From Antiquaquibacter oligotrophicus (lineage in GTDB: Bacteria > Actinomycetota > Actinomycetes > Actinomycetales > Microbacteriaceae), in NCBI RefSeq assembly GCF_020535405.1, contig NZ_CP085036.1, positions 930,001 to 994,000 on the forward strand: a stretch of 64,000 nt of DNA, given 5' to 3'. Of this stretch, positions 10,401 through 18,275 are shown in pieces. Made by a program: the position numbers and the translations under genes. Under the pieces are notes generated by a model. The model was not told where the DNA came from. It saw only the letters and a list, made by a program, of their open reading frames with translations, and searched no databases. Every line of letters starts with the position of its first letter. Position 1 is the stretch's first letter.

Positions 10401-10852
10401 GCCAACTGCAGCAGCGCCGTCACCTTGGCGCTGCGGGCGAGTTTCGTGTCCTGCACGCGGTAGCGGCCGTCGGGCTGCAGAAGGAGGAAGTCGGCGAAGC
10501 CCACGAACTCGCCGTCGAAAAACGTGGCCTGGGCGACCACGGGCACTCGGCGTTGGAGCGCATCGAGGGTGTGTGCCGCGGCCTCGGTGAGGGCATCCCG
10601 AGTCGTCGACGGTCTCGCGAGTTCGGCGACACCGTGCTCGCCGAACTGCTCCCGGTAACGGGTGAGGTGACGGGACTCGTGGTCGTCGCCGAGTGTTTTG
10701 GCGCGCTCCTGGATCGGGTCATTCTTCTCGGGCGGAACCTCGATGTTTTTGCCCAGTCGCGCGTCGAGGCGAACCACAAACGCGAACTCGCACTTCGCCG
10801 CGAGACTGAGGTCGCTCGGGGAGGTGACGACGGTGCCATCAAGAATGAACAC
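7427..10852 (-). CDS. TM0106-type RecB-like nuclease fused to SF1 helicase
   Basis: 1141 residues. The N-terminal half contains a RecB-like nuclease region (GEFVGFADFLL, then VQDTKLA near residue 130), a paired-Cys stretch (CEVCEP near 220) and an RNase H-like segment (IFFDFEGDPLY). The C-terminal half is a DNA2/UPF1-like superfamily 1 helicase with Walker A GPPGTGKT, Walker B VIDEAGQ, VDKFQGQ and NVAISRAQ motifs. Such TM0106-family proteins are presumed DNA or RNA processing enzymes; none of their roles is assigned here. The start is GTG with GGAGGGAG upstream. The terminator at 10917-10958 insulates it from the gene behind. Confidence 0.85.
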   Translation of the reverse strand: MFILDGTVVTSPSDLSLAAKCEFAFVVRLDARLGKNIEVPPEKNDPIQERAKTLGDDHESRHLTRYREQFGEHGVAELARPSTTRDALTEAAAHTLDALQRRVPVVAQATFFDGEFVGFADFLLLQPDGRYRVQDTKLARSAKVTALLQLAAYHAQLERLRIPVDDTVELLLGTDEPSRHHIDDIAPVYRNRRQRLLEIVRERRDDPNPVRWGDPRYVIDGRCEVCEPNVIEHRDLLLVAGIRVSQREKLIDAGITTIDALAATPVRPDGCDVPTRTFAALHEQAALQAHASDDPHAPPPFRLIDGARQVAYLPAADAGDIFFDFEGDPLYSELRDRVPVWNLDYLFGLVDRDENFTAFWAHDLAEEKRALTEFLEWLRQRLEQFPAMHVYHYASYERTHLLSLAARHGVGETFVDQLLRDGVLVDLYPLVRKSVRVGGRSYSIKALEPLYMGERFRADDGVTTAGASVEQYHVFQEAREADAHEVAQRILAEIADYNEYDCVSTLRLHEWLLARAAENGHHAGSIPPEDLGGQPFEPTELAENLAARGSAARESGDIDSAIAFDLASAAVDYHRRENKSFWWGHYDRLGNEEPEEWLDGRDIFAVESAEVVEPWRLARTASHRKLRLTGEWGPGSKGSARQAFSVYAEPGIPYNDPKTPATYRLAVGVSDVTTWDDGSVTVIETCSGGNEPWDELPLALTPGPPPPIGGLVNAIHEVGAALLDGTAEGSAIQRLLWRQPARSDATADTTDVDRVTAAIRSTSYLAVQGPPGTGKTHLAAHLIRDLVRDGWKIGVVAQSHKVVENVLERVVEEGLPAEIVGKAASEGGDYSNVPFTVIEKDSHRGFATRNTATGYVIGGTQWDFTNLKRFERGQLDLLVIDEAGQFSLASTIAVSVASRRLVLLGDPQQLPQVSQGIHPAPVDQSALGFVADGSAVLPPEYGFFLPESWRMHSAVAGPVSNLAYEGRLRSSPSADARHLAGVAPGLHPVPVAHEGNATHSEEEAARVAELVAEHLGREWFDGRETRALGESDIIVVTPYNAQVELIGNVLAAVGFAGVPVGTVDKFQGQQAAVSIVSLAASSAADVPRGVSFLLGRNRLNVAISRAQWAAYLLYSPGLDHLPLSAEGVAELSRFLRLVNNS

Positions 10853-10916
10853 GTCGACTCCCTCCGCACCGTCTTCGGCCCCAGGCTAGCGGGGGGTGCG
10901 GACGTTAAAGAGAAAA

Positions 10917-10958
10917 CGCCGCCGGCCGAGTGTGCTCTCCTCCACTCGGCCGGCGGCG
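10917..10958 (-). terminator. Intrinsic terminator of the TIM-barrel gene
   Basis: A perfect 16-bp stem (10917-10932 with 10943-10958) with a 10-nt loop lies just after the stop of the gene at 10968. Read on the minus strand, the stem is followed by TTTTCTCTTT, as in a rho-independent terminator. Confidence 0.85.
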
Positions 10959-10967
10959 CGGCCTTTG

Positions 10968-12179
10968 CTAGCTAGCGGTCGCGCGACGGCGGGCTACGAC
11001 GATCGCAGCACCGGCGAGCAGCACGAGGGCTGCGCCGAGCGCAATGCCCGGAGCCGTTTCGCTACCGGTCGCCGCGAGTGCGGGAGCCGGGAACGTGTGC
11101 GTCCACTCGGTGACGGCACCCTCCGCGATGACCCAGCCGGGGATCGCGCGAGCGGTGACCGTGACTGTGCCCGAGCCGTCGTAGGTGCCGGCAGCGATCA
11201 CCGCGCCGTCCTTGACGTACTCGATGCCCTCGGTGGTCGGCACGGTGAACTTGCTACCGCTGAAGGTGACCGCGGCCGGGGTGACCTCGGTCCACGGGCC
11301 GGCGGGGATGCCGGTCAGGTACTCGAAGCCCTCGGTGGCGAAGCTGTTGCCGTCCGCGGCGAGGTCGTACTCCATGACGTAGTAGTCGATGCCCGCAGCC
11401 TGGCCGGCAGCGAGGATGTCCTGCAGCGGAACGTCGCCCTCACCGAGGTTAACGAAGGTGGGGTTGCCGGCGCCGCCGAGGTTCACGGCGTCCTTGATGT
11501 GCAGGAGCGAGATGCGGTCGCTGTACTCGCCGATCAGGTCGGCGACGTTGACGCCGGCATGGGTTGCCCAGCCGACATCGAGCTGGAAGGTGACCCACTC
11601 GGGGTTGGTTTCGGCGACGAGGATCTCCCACGCGGGCATCATGACGCCATCGTGCTCGTACATGGTCGTGAACTCGGAGGCGTGGTTGTGGCCGAAGAAC
11701 TTGCCAACGCCAGCGGCGACGGAGCGCTCACCGAGGCGGTTCATGGCCTCGGCGGTGGCGAGGGTGTTCTCGTAGCTGCCGATGCCGGGGGCCGCGAAGC
11801 CGCCGGAGCCGACGTACTCCTGGCCAAGTGTGTCGACGAACTCGAGGGTCGCGTCGAACGTGTCCTCAGCGGTGTTGTAGTGCGACGACGGAACACTGAG
11901 GCCGAGGCTGTCGGTCAGTGCACGGAATTCGGTCGCGGTGTAGCCCGAGAAGGTGCCACCGAAAGGCTCGATGTTCTTGAGCCCGATCTCCGAGAGACGC
12001 TCGAGCACGGGCTCGAGGCCGTCGGCGCTCGTCCACGGGATGAGCGAGAACATCTGGATGGAGACCTGATCGGCGGGGATGAGTACCCGGTCGTCCTCTG
12101 CTGCGACTGCAGCTTGCGGCAGGAGCAGGGCGGCGGCGGCTCCTGCGACGAGCCCGGCGGTGAGTCCTCTTCGAATCAC
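10968..12179 (-). CDS. Exported sugar-isomerase/epimerase-like TIM barrel with LAxTG anchor
   Basis: 403 residues from GTG 12177-12179, selected for GAAGGAAG upstream and the following signal peptide (RRGLTAGLVAG...AAVAAED). Residues about 35-285 are a xylose-isomerase-like (AP endonuclease 2 family) TIM barrel: VSIQMFSLI, IEPFGG, FGHNHASEF, FQLDVGWATHAG, LLHIKDA, YYVMEYD. A beta domain follows, then LAATG (368-372), a hydrophobic helix and an RRR tail, a sortase-type wall anchor. An isomerase-like catalytic fold on the cell surface is uncommon, since most relatives are cytoplasmic; the substrate is unknown. The terminator lies directly downstream. Confidence 0.82.
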   Translation of the reverse strand: MIRRGLTAGLVAGAAAALLLPQAAVAAEDDRVLIPADQVSIQMFSLIPWTSADGLEPVLERLSEIGLKNIEPFGGTFSGYTATEFRALTDSLGLSVPSSHYNTAEDTFDATLEFVDTLGQEYVGSGGFAAPGIGSYENTLATAEAMNRLGERSVAAGVGKFFGHNHASEFTTMYEHDGVMMPAWEILVAETNPEWVTFQLDVGWATHAGVNVADLIGEYSDRISLLHIKDAVNLGGAGNPTFVNLGEGDVPLQDILAAGQAAGIDYYVMEYDLAADGNSFATEGFEYLTGIPAGPWTEVTPAAVTFSGSKFTVPTTEGIEYVKDGAVIAAGTYDGSGTVTVTARAIPGWVIAEGAVTEWTHTFPAPALAATGSETAPGIALGAALVLLAGAAIVVARRRATAS

Positions 12180-12394
12180 GTGTGCACTTCCTTCTTCATT
12201 GAACGTTGTGTTGAGGGGGTCCATGCGGACGCACGGTTCACCCCCCGCGGGAGTCCCCCTTACGTTCGAGACAATCAGACTTTAGATGCCATGTCAACAT
12301 AAGTGCCCGTACCGGACGCGCACCTTTTGGCGACAGGATTTCATCAACCGTCTGCCCTCTCGTGTCACCAGAACGGCAGGCGTACCCTCAACAC

Positions 12395-13744
12395 ATGTCC
12401 GCGTACGTCTCGGCGTTCGAACTGTTCTCGGTCGGCGTCGGACCCTCAAGCTCGCACACCGTCGGGCCCATGCGCGCCGCCCTCGACTTCGCGACCCGCG
12501 TCGCACCACGGCGACCCGCCCGAGTCACGTGCGCGCTGTACGGCTCGCTCGGGGCCACCGGCCTCGGGCACGGAACACCCGACGCGATCGTCGCAGGACT
12601 TCAAGGACATCGTCCCGAAACCGTTGAGCCCGCGGTGGTTCGAGGCGCGTGGTCCGGGTGGCGTGACGGAGACCTGTTGGCGCTCGACGGGGTGGCGGAA
12701 GTTGTGTACTCCCGGGACGACGTGCAGTTGCAGCCGCGAGAGCGGAAGCCCGGGCATCCGAATGCGCTCACGCTGACCGCCCTCGATGCCGCGGGTGCGG
12801 TGGTCGCCGAGGAGACGTACTACTCGATCGGTGGCGGGTTCATTCGGCGTGAGGGCGAGCCACCGCCCGAGGCGGAGGACTACCCGCTCGCGTTCAGTAC
12901 GGCGGCGAGTCTGCTCGCGCTGTGCGAGCTCGAAGGGCTGAGCATTGCCGAGGTGGCTCGCCGCAACGAGGAACACCGGCGGCCCGCAGCCGAAGTCGAT
13001 CTCCGACTCGACGGGATTTGGCGTGCGATGGCCGACTGCATTGCGGCGGGACTCCACGCGACCGGGTCGCTGCCGGGCGCGTTGGGGGTGCGGCGGCGGG
13101 CGGCAATGATCCGCGAGCAGTTGGAGTCGGATGCTCGCAGCCCCGTGCTGCCCGGGGAGTGGCTGGCGACGTTCGCGCTGGCCGTGAACGAGGAGAACGC
13201 GTCGGGTGGGCGTGTGGTGACGGCCCCGACGAACGGCGCGGCGGGCATCCTGCCGGCGGTCGCCCAGTATTGGGCGCGATTCGTGTGCCCAACGGATGAC
13301 CCGACCGCGGGTATGCGCGAGTTTCTCCTCACCGCTACCGCGCTCGGGTCGCTCTTCAAGGCCAACGCCTCGATCTCGGGTGCCGAAGGTGGGTGTCAGG
13401 CAGAGGTGGGTTCGGCGTGCGCGATGGCGGCCGGTGGGCTCACCGCGGTGATGGGTGGAACGCCGTCGCAGGTGGAGAATGCGGCGGAGATCGCGATCGA
13501 ACACCACCTGGGTCTTACGTGCGACCCGGTGGGTGGGCTGGTGCAGATCCCGTGCATCGAGCGAAATGCGATCGCGGCGTCGACGGCGGTGACCGCGGCG
13601 CGGTTAGCGATGCGCGGGGATGGCTCGCACTACGTGTCGCTCGACACCGTGGTGGAGACGATGCGGCAGACCGGAATGGACATGTCGACGAAGTACAAGG
13701 AGACGAGCGAAGGCGGGCTCGCCGTAAATGTGGTGGAGTGCTGA
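12395..13744 (+). CDS. sdaA: L-serine ammonia-lyase (iron-sulfur type)
   Basis: 449 residues in the single-chain form. The enzyme converts L-serine to pyruvate and ammonia. The N-terminal beta domain starts FELFSVGVGPSSSHTVGPM; the catalytic domain contains cluster and active-site segments EGGCQAEVGSACAM, GLTCDPVGGLVQIPC and a C-terminal Cys in NVVEC, as in the [4Fe-4S] family. ATG 12395 is chosen because TACCCT lies 6 nt before it and because the family begins at YVSAFELF. It converges on the epimerase gene, 13 nt away. Confidence 0.95.
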   Translation: MSAYVSAFELFSVGVGPSSSHTVGPMRAALDFATRVAPRRPARVTCALYGSLGATGLGHGTPDAIVAGLQGHRPETVEPAVVRGAWSGWRDGDLLALDGVAEVVYSRDDVQLQPRERKPGHPNALTLTALDAAGAVVAEETYYSIGGGFIRREGEPPPEAEDYPLAFSTAASLLALCELEGLSIAEVARRNEEHRRPAAEVDLRLDGIWRAMADCIAAGLHATGSLPGALGVRRRAAMIREQLESDARSPVLPGEWLATFALAVNEENASGGRVVTAPTNGAAGILPAVAQYWARFVCPTDDPTAGMREFLLTATALGSLFKANASISGAEGGCQAEVGSACAMAAGGLTAVMGGTPSQVENAAEIAIEHHLGLTCDPVGGLVQIPCIERNAIAASTAVTAARLAMRGDGSHYVSLDTVVETMRQTGMDMSTKYKETSEGGLAVNVVEC

Positions 13745-13757
13745 GGTCTGCCACCCG

Positions 13758-14783
13758 CTAAACGAGGCCGCGCTCCACCATGCTTCGGCCGGCGGCGACG
13801 ATCGCCTCCCTCGCCGGGCGGGGTGTGACCCCGAGCACCGTGCGCAGCTTCTCGTTGGAGACGCGCTTGACGTAGCCGAGATCGGCGGCGACCGGCTTGA
13901 ACTCGTCGTTGAACCGCGCCGCGAGCCTCACAACGACGTTTGGAATGGTGCGCGTCGGGGTCTTGCTGGCCGCAGCGCCGAGTTCCGCGCGGAGGATGGC
14001 GCCGACCTCCTTCATGGCGATCGCCGGCTCGCCCGTGCCGACGAGGAACCGTTGGCCCGCCGCCGCCGGCGATGTCATCGCCGCGACGTGTGCGGCCGCG
14101 ACATCGCGCACGTCCACGATGGGCACAAACATGTTCGGGTAGCCCGGCATCTGGCCGTTGAGGCTGTTCTGGACAATGTGGTTCGCGCCTGAAACATCCG
14201 CCCCCATGACCGGGCCCATGACCGCGACGGGCAGGATGGTCGTGAGTTCGAGGGTGGTTCCCGGCTGCCCGACGAAGTCCCACGCCGCTCGTTCGGCGAG
14301 GATCTTGCTGCGACCGTAAGCGTCGACGCCGGGGCCGTTGAGCGGTGACCAGTCGTCCTCCGTGAACACGTGGTCGAGGTGGCCGTGACCGAAGCCGACG
14401 GCGTGAAACGCGGACGTCAGCACTACTCGTCGCACCCCAGCGTCCCGTGCGGCGCGCAGCACGCGCAGTGCTCCGTCGCGGGCGGGGGCGATGACGTCGT
14501 TCTCGTCCTTCACCTTGCCGGTGTGAATGGGAGAGGCGAGGTGGATGACGTACTCGGCGCCCTCCGCGGCGTCGGGCCACCCCGCGTCCGCCATCAGCTC
14601 GGTTTCGACGAAGGACAACGCGTCACCGCGAACCATGCCCGAATCATCTAGCACCAAACGCACTGCGGGTTCCTTGCTGAGCGAACGTATGGTCGAGCGG
14701 ACCGTGTGCCCTTGCTCCAGGAGCTGGATGATGACGTGTCCGGCGATGAATCCGGAGCCGCCGGTAACGAGCACGGTTGACAT
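13758..14783 (-). CDS. NAD(P)-dependent epimerase/reductase (extended SDR)
   Basis: 341 residues from ATG 14781-14783, with GAGGA at good spacing; an ATG four codons earlier has no such site. The Rossmann motif TGGSGFIAGH lies at residues 6-15. The dihydroflavonol-reductase-like pattern continues with VIHLASP and YGRSK (active-site Tyr and Lys). It probably reduces a carbonyl or epimerises a sugar-like substrate; the substrate is unknown. The divergent XRE/MmyB-like regulator at 14910 is its likely controller, an arrangement common for this regulator family. Confidence 0.85.
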   Translation of the reverse strand: MSTVLVTGGSGFIAGHVIIQLLEQGHTVRSTIRSLSKEPAVRLVLDDSGMVRGDALSFVETELMADAGWPDAAEGAEYVIHLASPIHTGKVKDENDVIAPARDGALRVLRAARDAGVRRVVLTSAFHAVGFGHGHLDHVFTEDDWSPLNGPGVDAYGRSKILAERAAWDFVGQPGTTLELTTILPVAVMGPVMGADVSGANHIVQNSLNGQMPGYPNMFVPIVDVRDVAAAHVAAMTSPAAAGQRFLVGTGEPAIAMKEVGAILRAELGAAASKTPTRTIPNVVVRLAARFNDEFKPVAADLGYVKRVSNEKLRTVLGVTPRPAREAIVAAGRSMVERGLV

Positions 14784-14909
14784 GGCTGTCCTCATTTCTG
14801 TTGGATGCCACGATCGTGTCTGTCTGTCGTGCCGTCACCCAGACCTCCGCCGTTACTGGTACCGCCAGGGCATACTCTCACGTAGCGGGCCGCACGTACG
14901 ATCGTGGGC

Positions 14910-15812
14910 ATGAGCTACGAGCCGAACATCCTGGGCGATTACCTTCGCGCCCGACGCGAGCTCGTCACGCCGGAGCAGGTCGGTATCCCCGTACTCGGGG
15001 TGCGGCGTGTCCCTGGGTTGCGGCGTGAGGAGGTGGCGATGCTGTCGGGCATCAGCGCCGAGTACTACCTGCGCTTGGAGCAGGGTCGCGATCGTCGACC
15101 GTCCACCCAGGTGCTCGAGGCGATCGCGAGGGTGTTGCGGCTTGATGACTCCAGCTATCTGCTCGGTCTTGTCGCGGATCGACCTTCGCGGCGACCTTCG
15201 GGGCGGCTTTCGGGGCGACGAACTCGGCCGCGACGCGAGTCGCTGCCCGCGAGTACGGAACGTTTTATCGCCGAGCTGCCGCTTCCGGCGTTTGCTGAGG
15301 GCAGGTACCTCGATGTGTTGGCCGCCAACCCACTCGCAACCGCCATATCTCCCCGGCTCGTGGTGGGCGGTAATCGTCTTCGCGATGTCTTTCTCGACGA
15401 AGCCGAGCAGGACCTCTTCTCGGATGGTGAGCGGGCTGCTGCGGCACTGCTCGCGGGTTTCCGCAGGAGTGTCGGTAACCGCGTTGATGATCCGCGCGTT
15501 GTGGAGTTGGTCGGTGAGCTTTCGCTGGCGAGCCCCGCGTTTCGCCGGTTGTGGGCCCGCCACGATGTTGCCGAACGCACTGGTGCGACCGTGCTTTTGT
15601 CTCATCCCGTTGTCGGCGAGTTGCGGTTGGACCGTGAGAAACTTTCCGTCAGCGGCACTGACGGCATCATGCTGGTGGTCTACCACGCCCAGCCGGGTTC
15701 GGAGTCTGCGGAGCGGCTCGCGCTGCTCGGGTCGATGGTGGCGGATACCACGGCTCGCGTCGGATCGGGCGTGTCCGCTAGCACCGCGCACGACGTGTCG
15801 CATCGCACCTAG
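14910..15812 (+). CDS. XRE-family regulator with MmyB-like ligand-binding domain
   Basis: 300 residues. The helix-turn-helix occupies about residues 8-75 (LRARRELVTPEQVG, RREEVAMLSGISAEYYLRLEQGR). The C-terminal part (about 105-295) matches the MmyB-like regulator domain pattern (LDVLAANPLA, DARAxxxVGELS-like blocks, and WARHDV). It is divergent from an SDR gene, whose promoter it probably controls. ATG 14910 follows TACGAT by 7 nt; a GTG two codons earlier is possible. Confidence 0.85.
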   Translation: MSYEPNILGDYLRARRELVTPEQVGIPVLGVRRVPGLRREEVAMLSGISAEYYLRLEQGRDRRPSTQVLEAIARVLRLDDSSYLLGLVADRPSRRPSGRLSGRRTRPRRESLPASTERFIAELPLPAFAEGRYLDVLAANPLATAISPRLVVGGNRLRDVFLDEAEQDLFSDGERAAAALLAGFRRSVGNRVDDPRVVELVGELSLASPAFRRLWARHDVAERTGATVLLSHPVVGELRLDREKLSVSGTDGIMLVVYHAQPGSESAERLALLGSMVADTTARVGSGVSASTAHDVSHRT

Positions 15813-15823
15813 TTGGCTGGTCA

Positions 15824-17143
15824 CTAGATCAGCCGCTTCGGGATGAGTTGTCGCGGTGTTGTGTCCCCGGGATGGTCGGGTGGCGGCACGAGCCAGTATT
15901 CGGTGCCTCGCAGTTCAATTCGCCAGTGGTTGGTGTGTATCTCGACATGGTGGAACCGACATAAGGGGATGCCCTTCTTGAGCGTGGTGTTGCGGCCGTT
16001 CCAGGCCTCGGTGTGGTGGATCTCGGTCATGCTCGGTGGCCGGTCGCAGTCGGGCATGGCGCATCCGTTCCAGTGTGCGGCGAGCGCGATGCGTTGCCGC
16101 GTCGAGTGGAGCCTGCGCGTGTTTCCCACGTCGATGGGCGTGGCTTTGTCGAAGAGGATCGGGATGATGCCGGAAACGCACACGTGACGGCTTGCCGTCG
16201 CTGCACTCACGAGTGCGGGTTGGCCTTCGAAGTAGCTGGATCCTTCACCTGTCTCAAGTGACTCGAGCGCGACGTGGACGCGCACTGCGGGTGAGCGGCT
16301 TCCGAACAGCGATCCCGGGTCGACCTCAGTGCCGGATGCCCGTACGGCGAGGTCGACGATTTCTACGAGTGTGTCGACCGCGAGCTGGGAGTTGGTGCGG
16401 GTGTCGGCCATGAGCTCGTCGGCGCGAGCTTGTTCTTCTGGGTCAACGAATCGCGGGCCGCCGCGTCGCGGTGAGAGGACGGTATCGATCGCGCTCGTGA
16501 TGACGGCAGCCGACTCGGGGTCGAGCAGACCTGCCAGTCTTGTCATTCCGTCGGGTTGCTGGTGCCACGTGAGGCTGCGGCGGGAGCGTCGGTGGGCTTC
16601 GAGGTCGCCGATGTTCGCTACGGCGAGCTGCTCGCGCAGGATGCGGGCGGATTTGCCCACGGATTCGGGGGTCGCGGTAGCTGCGAGGTCCACGAGATGG
16701 CCTGCCGCATCGAGAAGGTCGTCGGCCGCGACATCCGCATCGGGTGTGCCGAGCCCTGTCGCGATTGCGGCCGCCGACGCCACCGAGAGCCCTCCCCCGG
16801 TCACGGCGCTCTGCACAGGTGCGAGCCACGGTGCGTCGTCTCCGACGGCGGTGGCGACGGTTGCGAGCGCCTTTGCTTCAGCGAATGTCACACCGGCGAG
16901 CGCTTGGATCGCCTTCTCGGGGCTAGCGGCACCGAGTCGCGATGAGAGCCCGGCGTGACCAAGCGAACGATCGGACCGACGAACGATCTCGGAAGTGATG
17001 GCGAGAGTCGCGGCATCCACCTGTCGGCGTGCGGCCGTAGCTTGTCGCTCGAGCTCGAGGAGACGTTCATCCGTGACTTCGGCGAGGCCCTCCACGCACG
17101 GCAACGTCACGACGGACGGTGGGTGAGTGGTCGTTTCGGGCAT
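15824..17143 (-). CDS. DUF222 / HNH endonuclease family protein
   Basis: 439 residues. A long helical DUF222 region (about 25-290) is followed by an HNH nuclease motif near residues 370-420: NGCAMPDC, TEIHHTEAWNGRN, LCRFHH. All HNH histidines and the zinc cysteines are present, so nuclease activity is plausible. This family is heavily amplified in Microbacteriaceae and other actinobacteria, with unknown role. TAGACT lies 6 nt before the ATG, indicating a leaderless gene. Convergent with the regulator gene (11 nt between stops). Confidence 0.88.
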   Translation of the reverse strand: MPETTTHPPSVVTLPCVEGLAEVTDERLLELERQATAARRQVDAATLAITSEIVRRSDRSLGHAGLSSRLGAASPEKAIQALAGVTFAEAKALATVATAVGDDAPWLAPVQSAVTGGGLSVASAAAIATGLGTPDADVAADDLLDAAGHLVDLAATATPESVGKSARILREQLAVANIGDLEAHRRSRRSLTWHQQPDGMTRLAGLLDPESAAVITSAIDTVLSPRRGGPRFVDPEEQARADELMADTRTNSQLAVDTLVEIVDLAVRASGTEVDPGSLFGSRSPAVRVHVALESLETGEGSSYFEGQPALVSAATASRHVCVSGIIPILFDKATPIDVGNTRRLHSTRQRIALAAHWNGCAMPDCDRPPSMTEIHHTEAWNGRNTTLKKGIPLCRFHHVEIHTNHWRIELRGTEYWLVPPPDHPGDTTPRQLIPKRLI

Positions 17144-17223
17144 GGTGCAAGTCTACCCGAACATTAGAACTGGTGTTCGAAGAAACTGCGCAATGTGGGT
17201 AAGTTTTTTTCGATTGGACGCCG

Positions 17224-18174
17224 CTACTCGACCCTCACGAGCGCCACGGCATTCGTGGCGGAATCCCACACCGCAACTTCCGATCCAGGCACCCCGATCG
17301 AAAAGGAGCAGTTGCCAGTGCCGTCCGCCGAGTAGCTGAAGTCTGCCCCTGCCGGGAGGTAGATGTTGCCAGCGGGCAACTCAAGAACTCCTGTTGATAA
17401 CGGCGCAAGCTGTTCGGGGCATGTCTCGGGAGACTGGGCCAGCAGGTACGCAAGCGTGCCTGCGATCTGCGCGACCTCGACCGAGGTCGGCTCGCGCGCA
17501 ACGACCCCCTCAGACGGTGGCGGTGCGTTGGACACCCGAAATGTGGCGAGACCGACGATCCCGCCGGCGGTGGCGACGAGCGTGATCGCACACCACGCAA
17601 CCGTGCGGGTACGTGCCGGCAGACCGCGAATAGTCAGGGCCGCGATCGACGCTCCGAAAGCCGCAGTGAAGGCGACAATCCCGGGGAAACCCGCATCTCT
17701 GCCATCGAACAGGCCCAACGCTACGACGACCGTGATAGCGCCGAGAAGGATGGCAAGCAATCCGATCCCGCGAGCGGGGTGGACCCGCTGCCGCGTCGCT
17801 CGGGGGCGCCGAGGCACGTCCTTGGGGTGCGGCGCGATGTCTGGTGGCCGGTTCGAAGGAACCCAGTCACGCGGGCCGGGCGCGGGTCGCAGGTCGATGA
17901 CATCCCCCAAAGTCGGCACCAGTTGACCGTCTTTCGACCAAAATCGATAGCCCCCGTGCGAGTGGCACTCCTCACCCCAACAGCACCCCGTTACCGTTTC
18001 GTTGCCACGCACGTGACGCAGCTTCGCTATGCTCGCAAGTCCGTGCCATCCGGCACGTCCCGTTTTCTGGAGGTTGAAGTGTTCGCCATCGAATGCGATA
18101 ACGCGCAGGCGCACCTGATCAGTGCGCCCTACACGCGTACCCTCCAGCAGCCCATCTAGGGGCAACGGACTCAC
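17224..18174 (-). CDS. Hypothetical membrane protein with Cys/His-rich N-terminal segment
   Basis: 316 residues if the GTG at 18172-18174 is the start; this is uncertain because the frame is open further upstream. The N-terminal 85 residues contain a Cys/His-rich patch (TGCCWGEECHSHGG) that might bind metal. A proline/arginine-rich linker follows, then three hydrophobic segments (GLLAILLGAITVVVALG, a second FPGIVAFTAAFG-ALTI stretch, and CAITLVATAGGIVGLA). The remaining 95 residues look extracytoplasmic, with two Cys (ETCPEQ and GNCSFS) that could form a disulfide. No family recognised. Confidence 0.6.
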   Translation of the reverse strand: MSPLPLDGLLEGTRVGRTDQVRLRVIAFDGEHFNLQKTGRAGWHGLASIAKLRHVRGNETVTGCCWGEECHSHGGYRFWSKDGQLVPTLGDVIDLRPAPGPRDWVPSNRPPDIAPHPKDVPRRPRATRQRVHPARGIGLLAILLGAITVVVALGLFDGRDAGFPGIVAFTAAFGASIAALTIRGLPARTRTVAWCAITLVATAGGIVGLATFRVSNAPPPSEGVVAREPTSVEVAQIAGTLAYLLAQSPETCPEQLAPLSTGVLELPAGNIYLPAGADFSYSADGTGNCSFSIGVPGSEVAVWDSATNAVALVRVE

Positions 18175-18275
18175 AGTCCCGCGCCCCTGATGGCCCGGGA
18201 CTTCTTCTTTCGACTGTGCACGGTCGGTGACGTGTCTCGGCTTCGGGCACACCACAACACAGAATCGAAAGGACC

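Noticed and set aside
10917..10958. Inverted repeat as an IS terminal or operator
   Set aside because: The stem followed by a T-rich stretch immediately after a stop is better explained as an intrinsic terminator.
6746..10975. 1409-codon open frame on the plus strand
   Set aside because: It is antisense to the nuclease-helicase gene; the protein is Arg/Gly/Val-rich without domains. Long antisense frames are normal in high-GC DNA.
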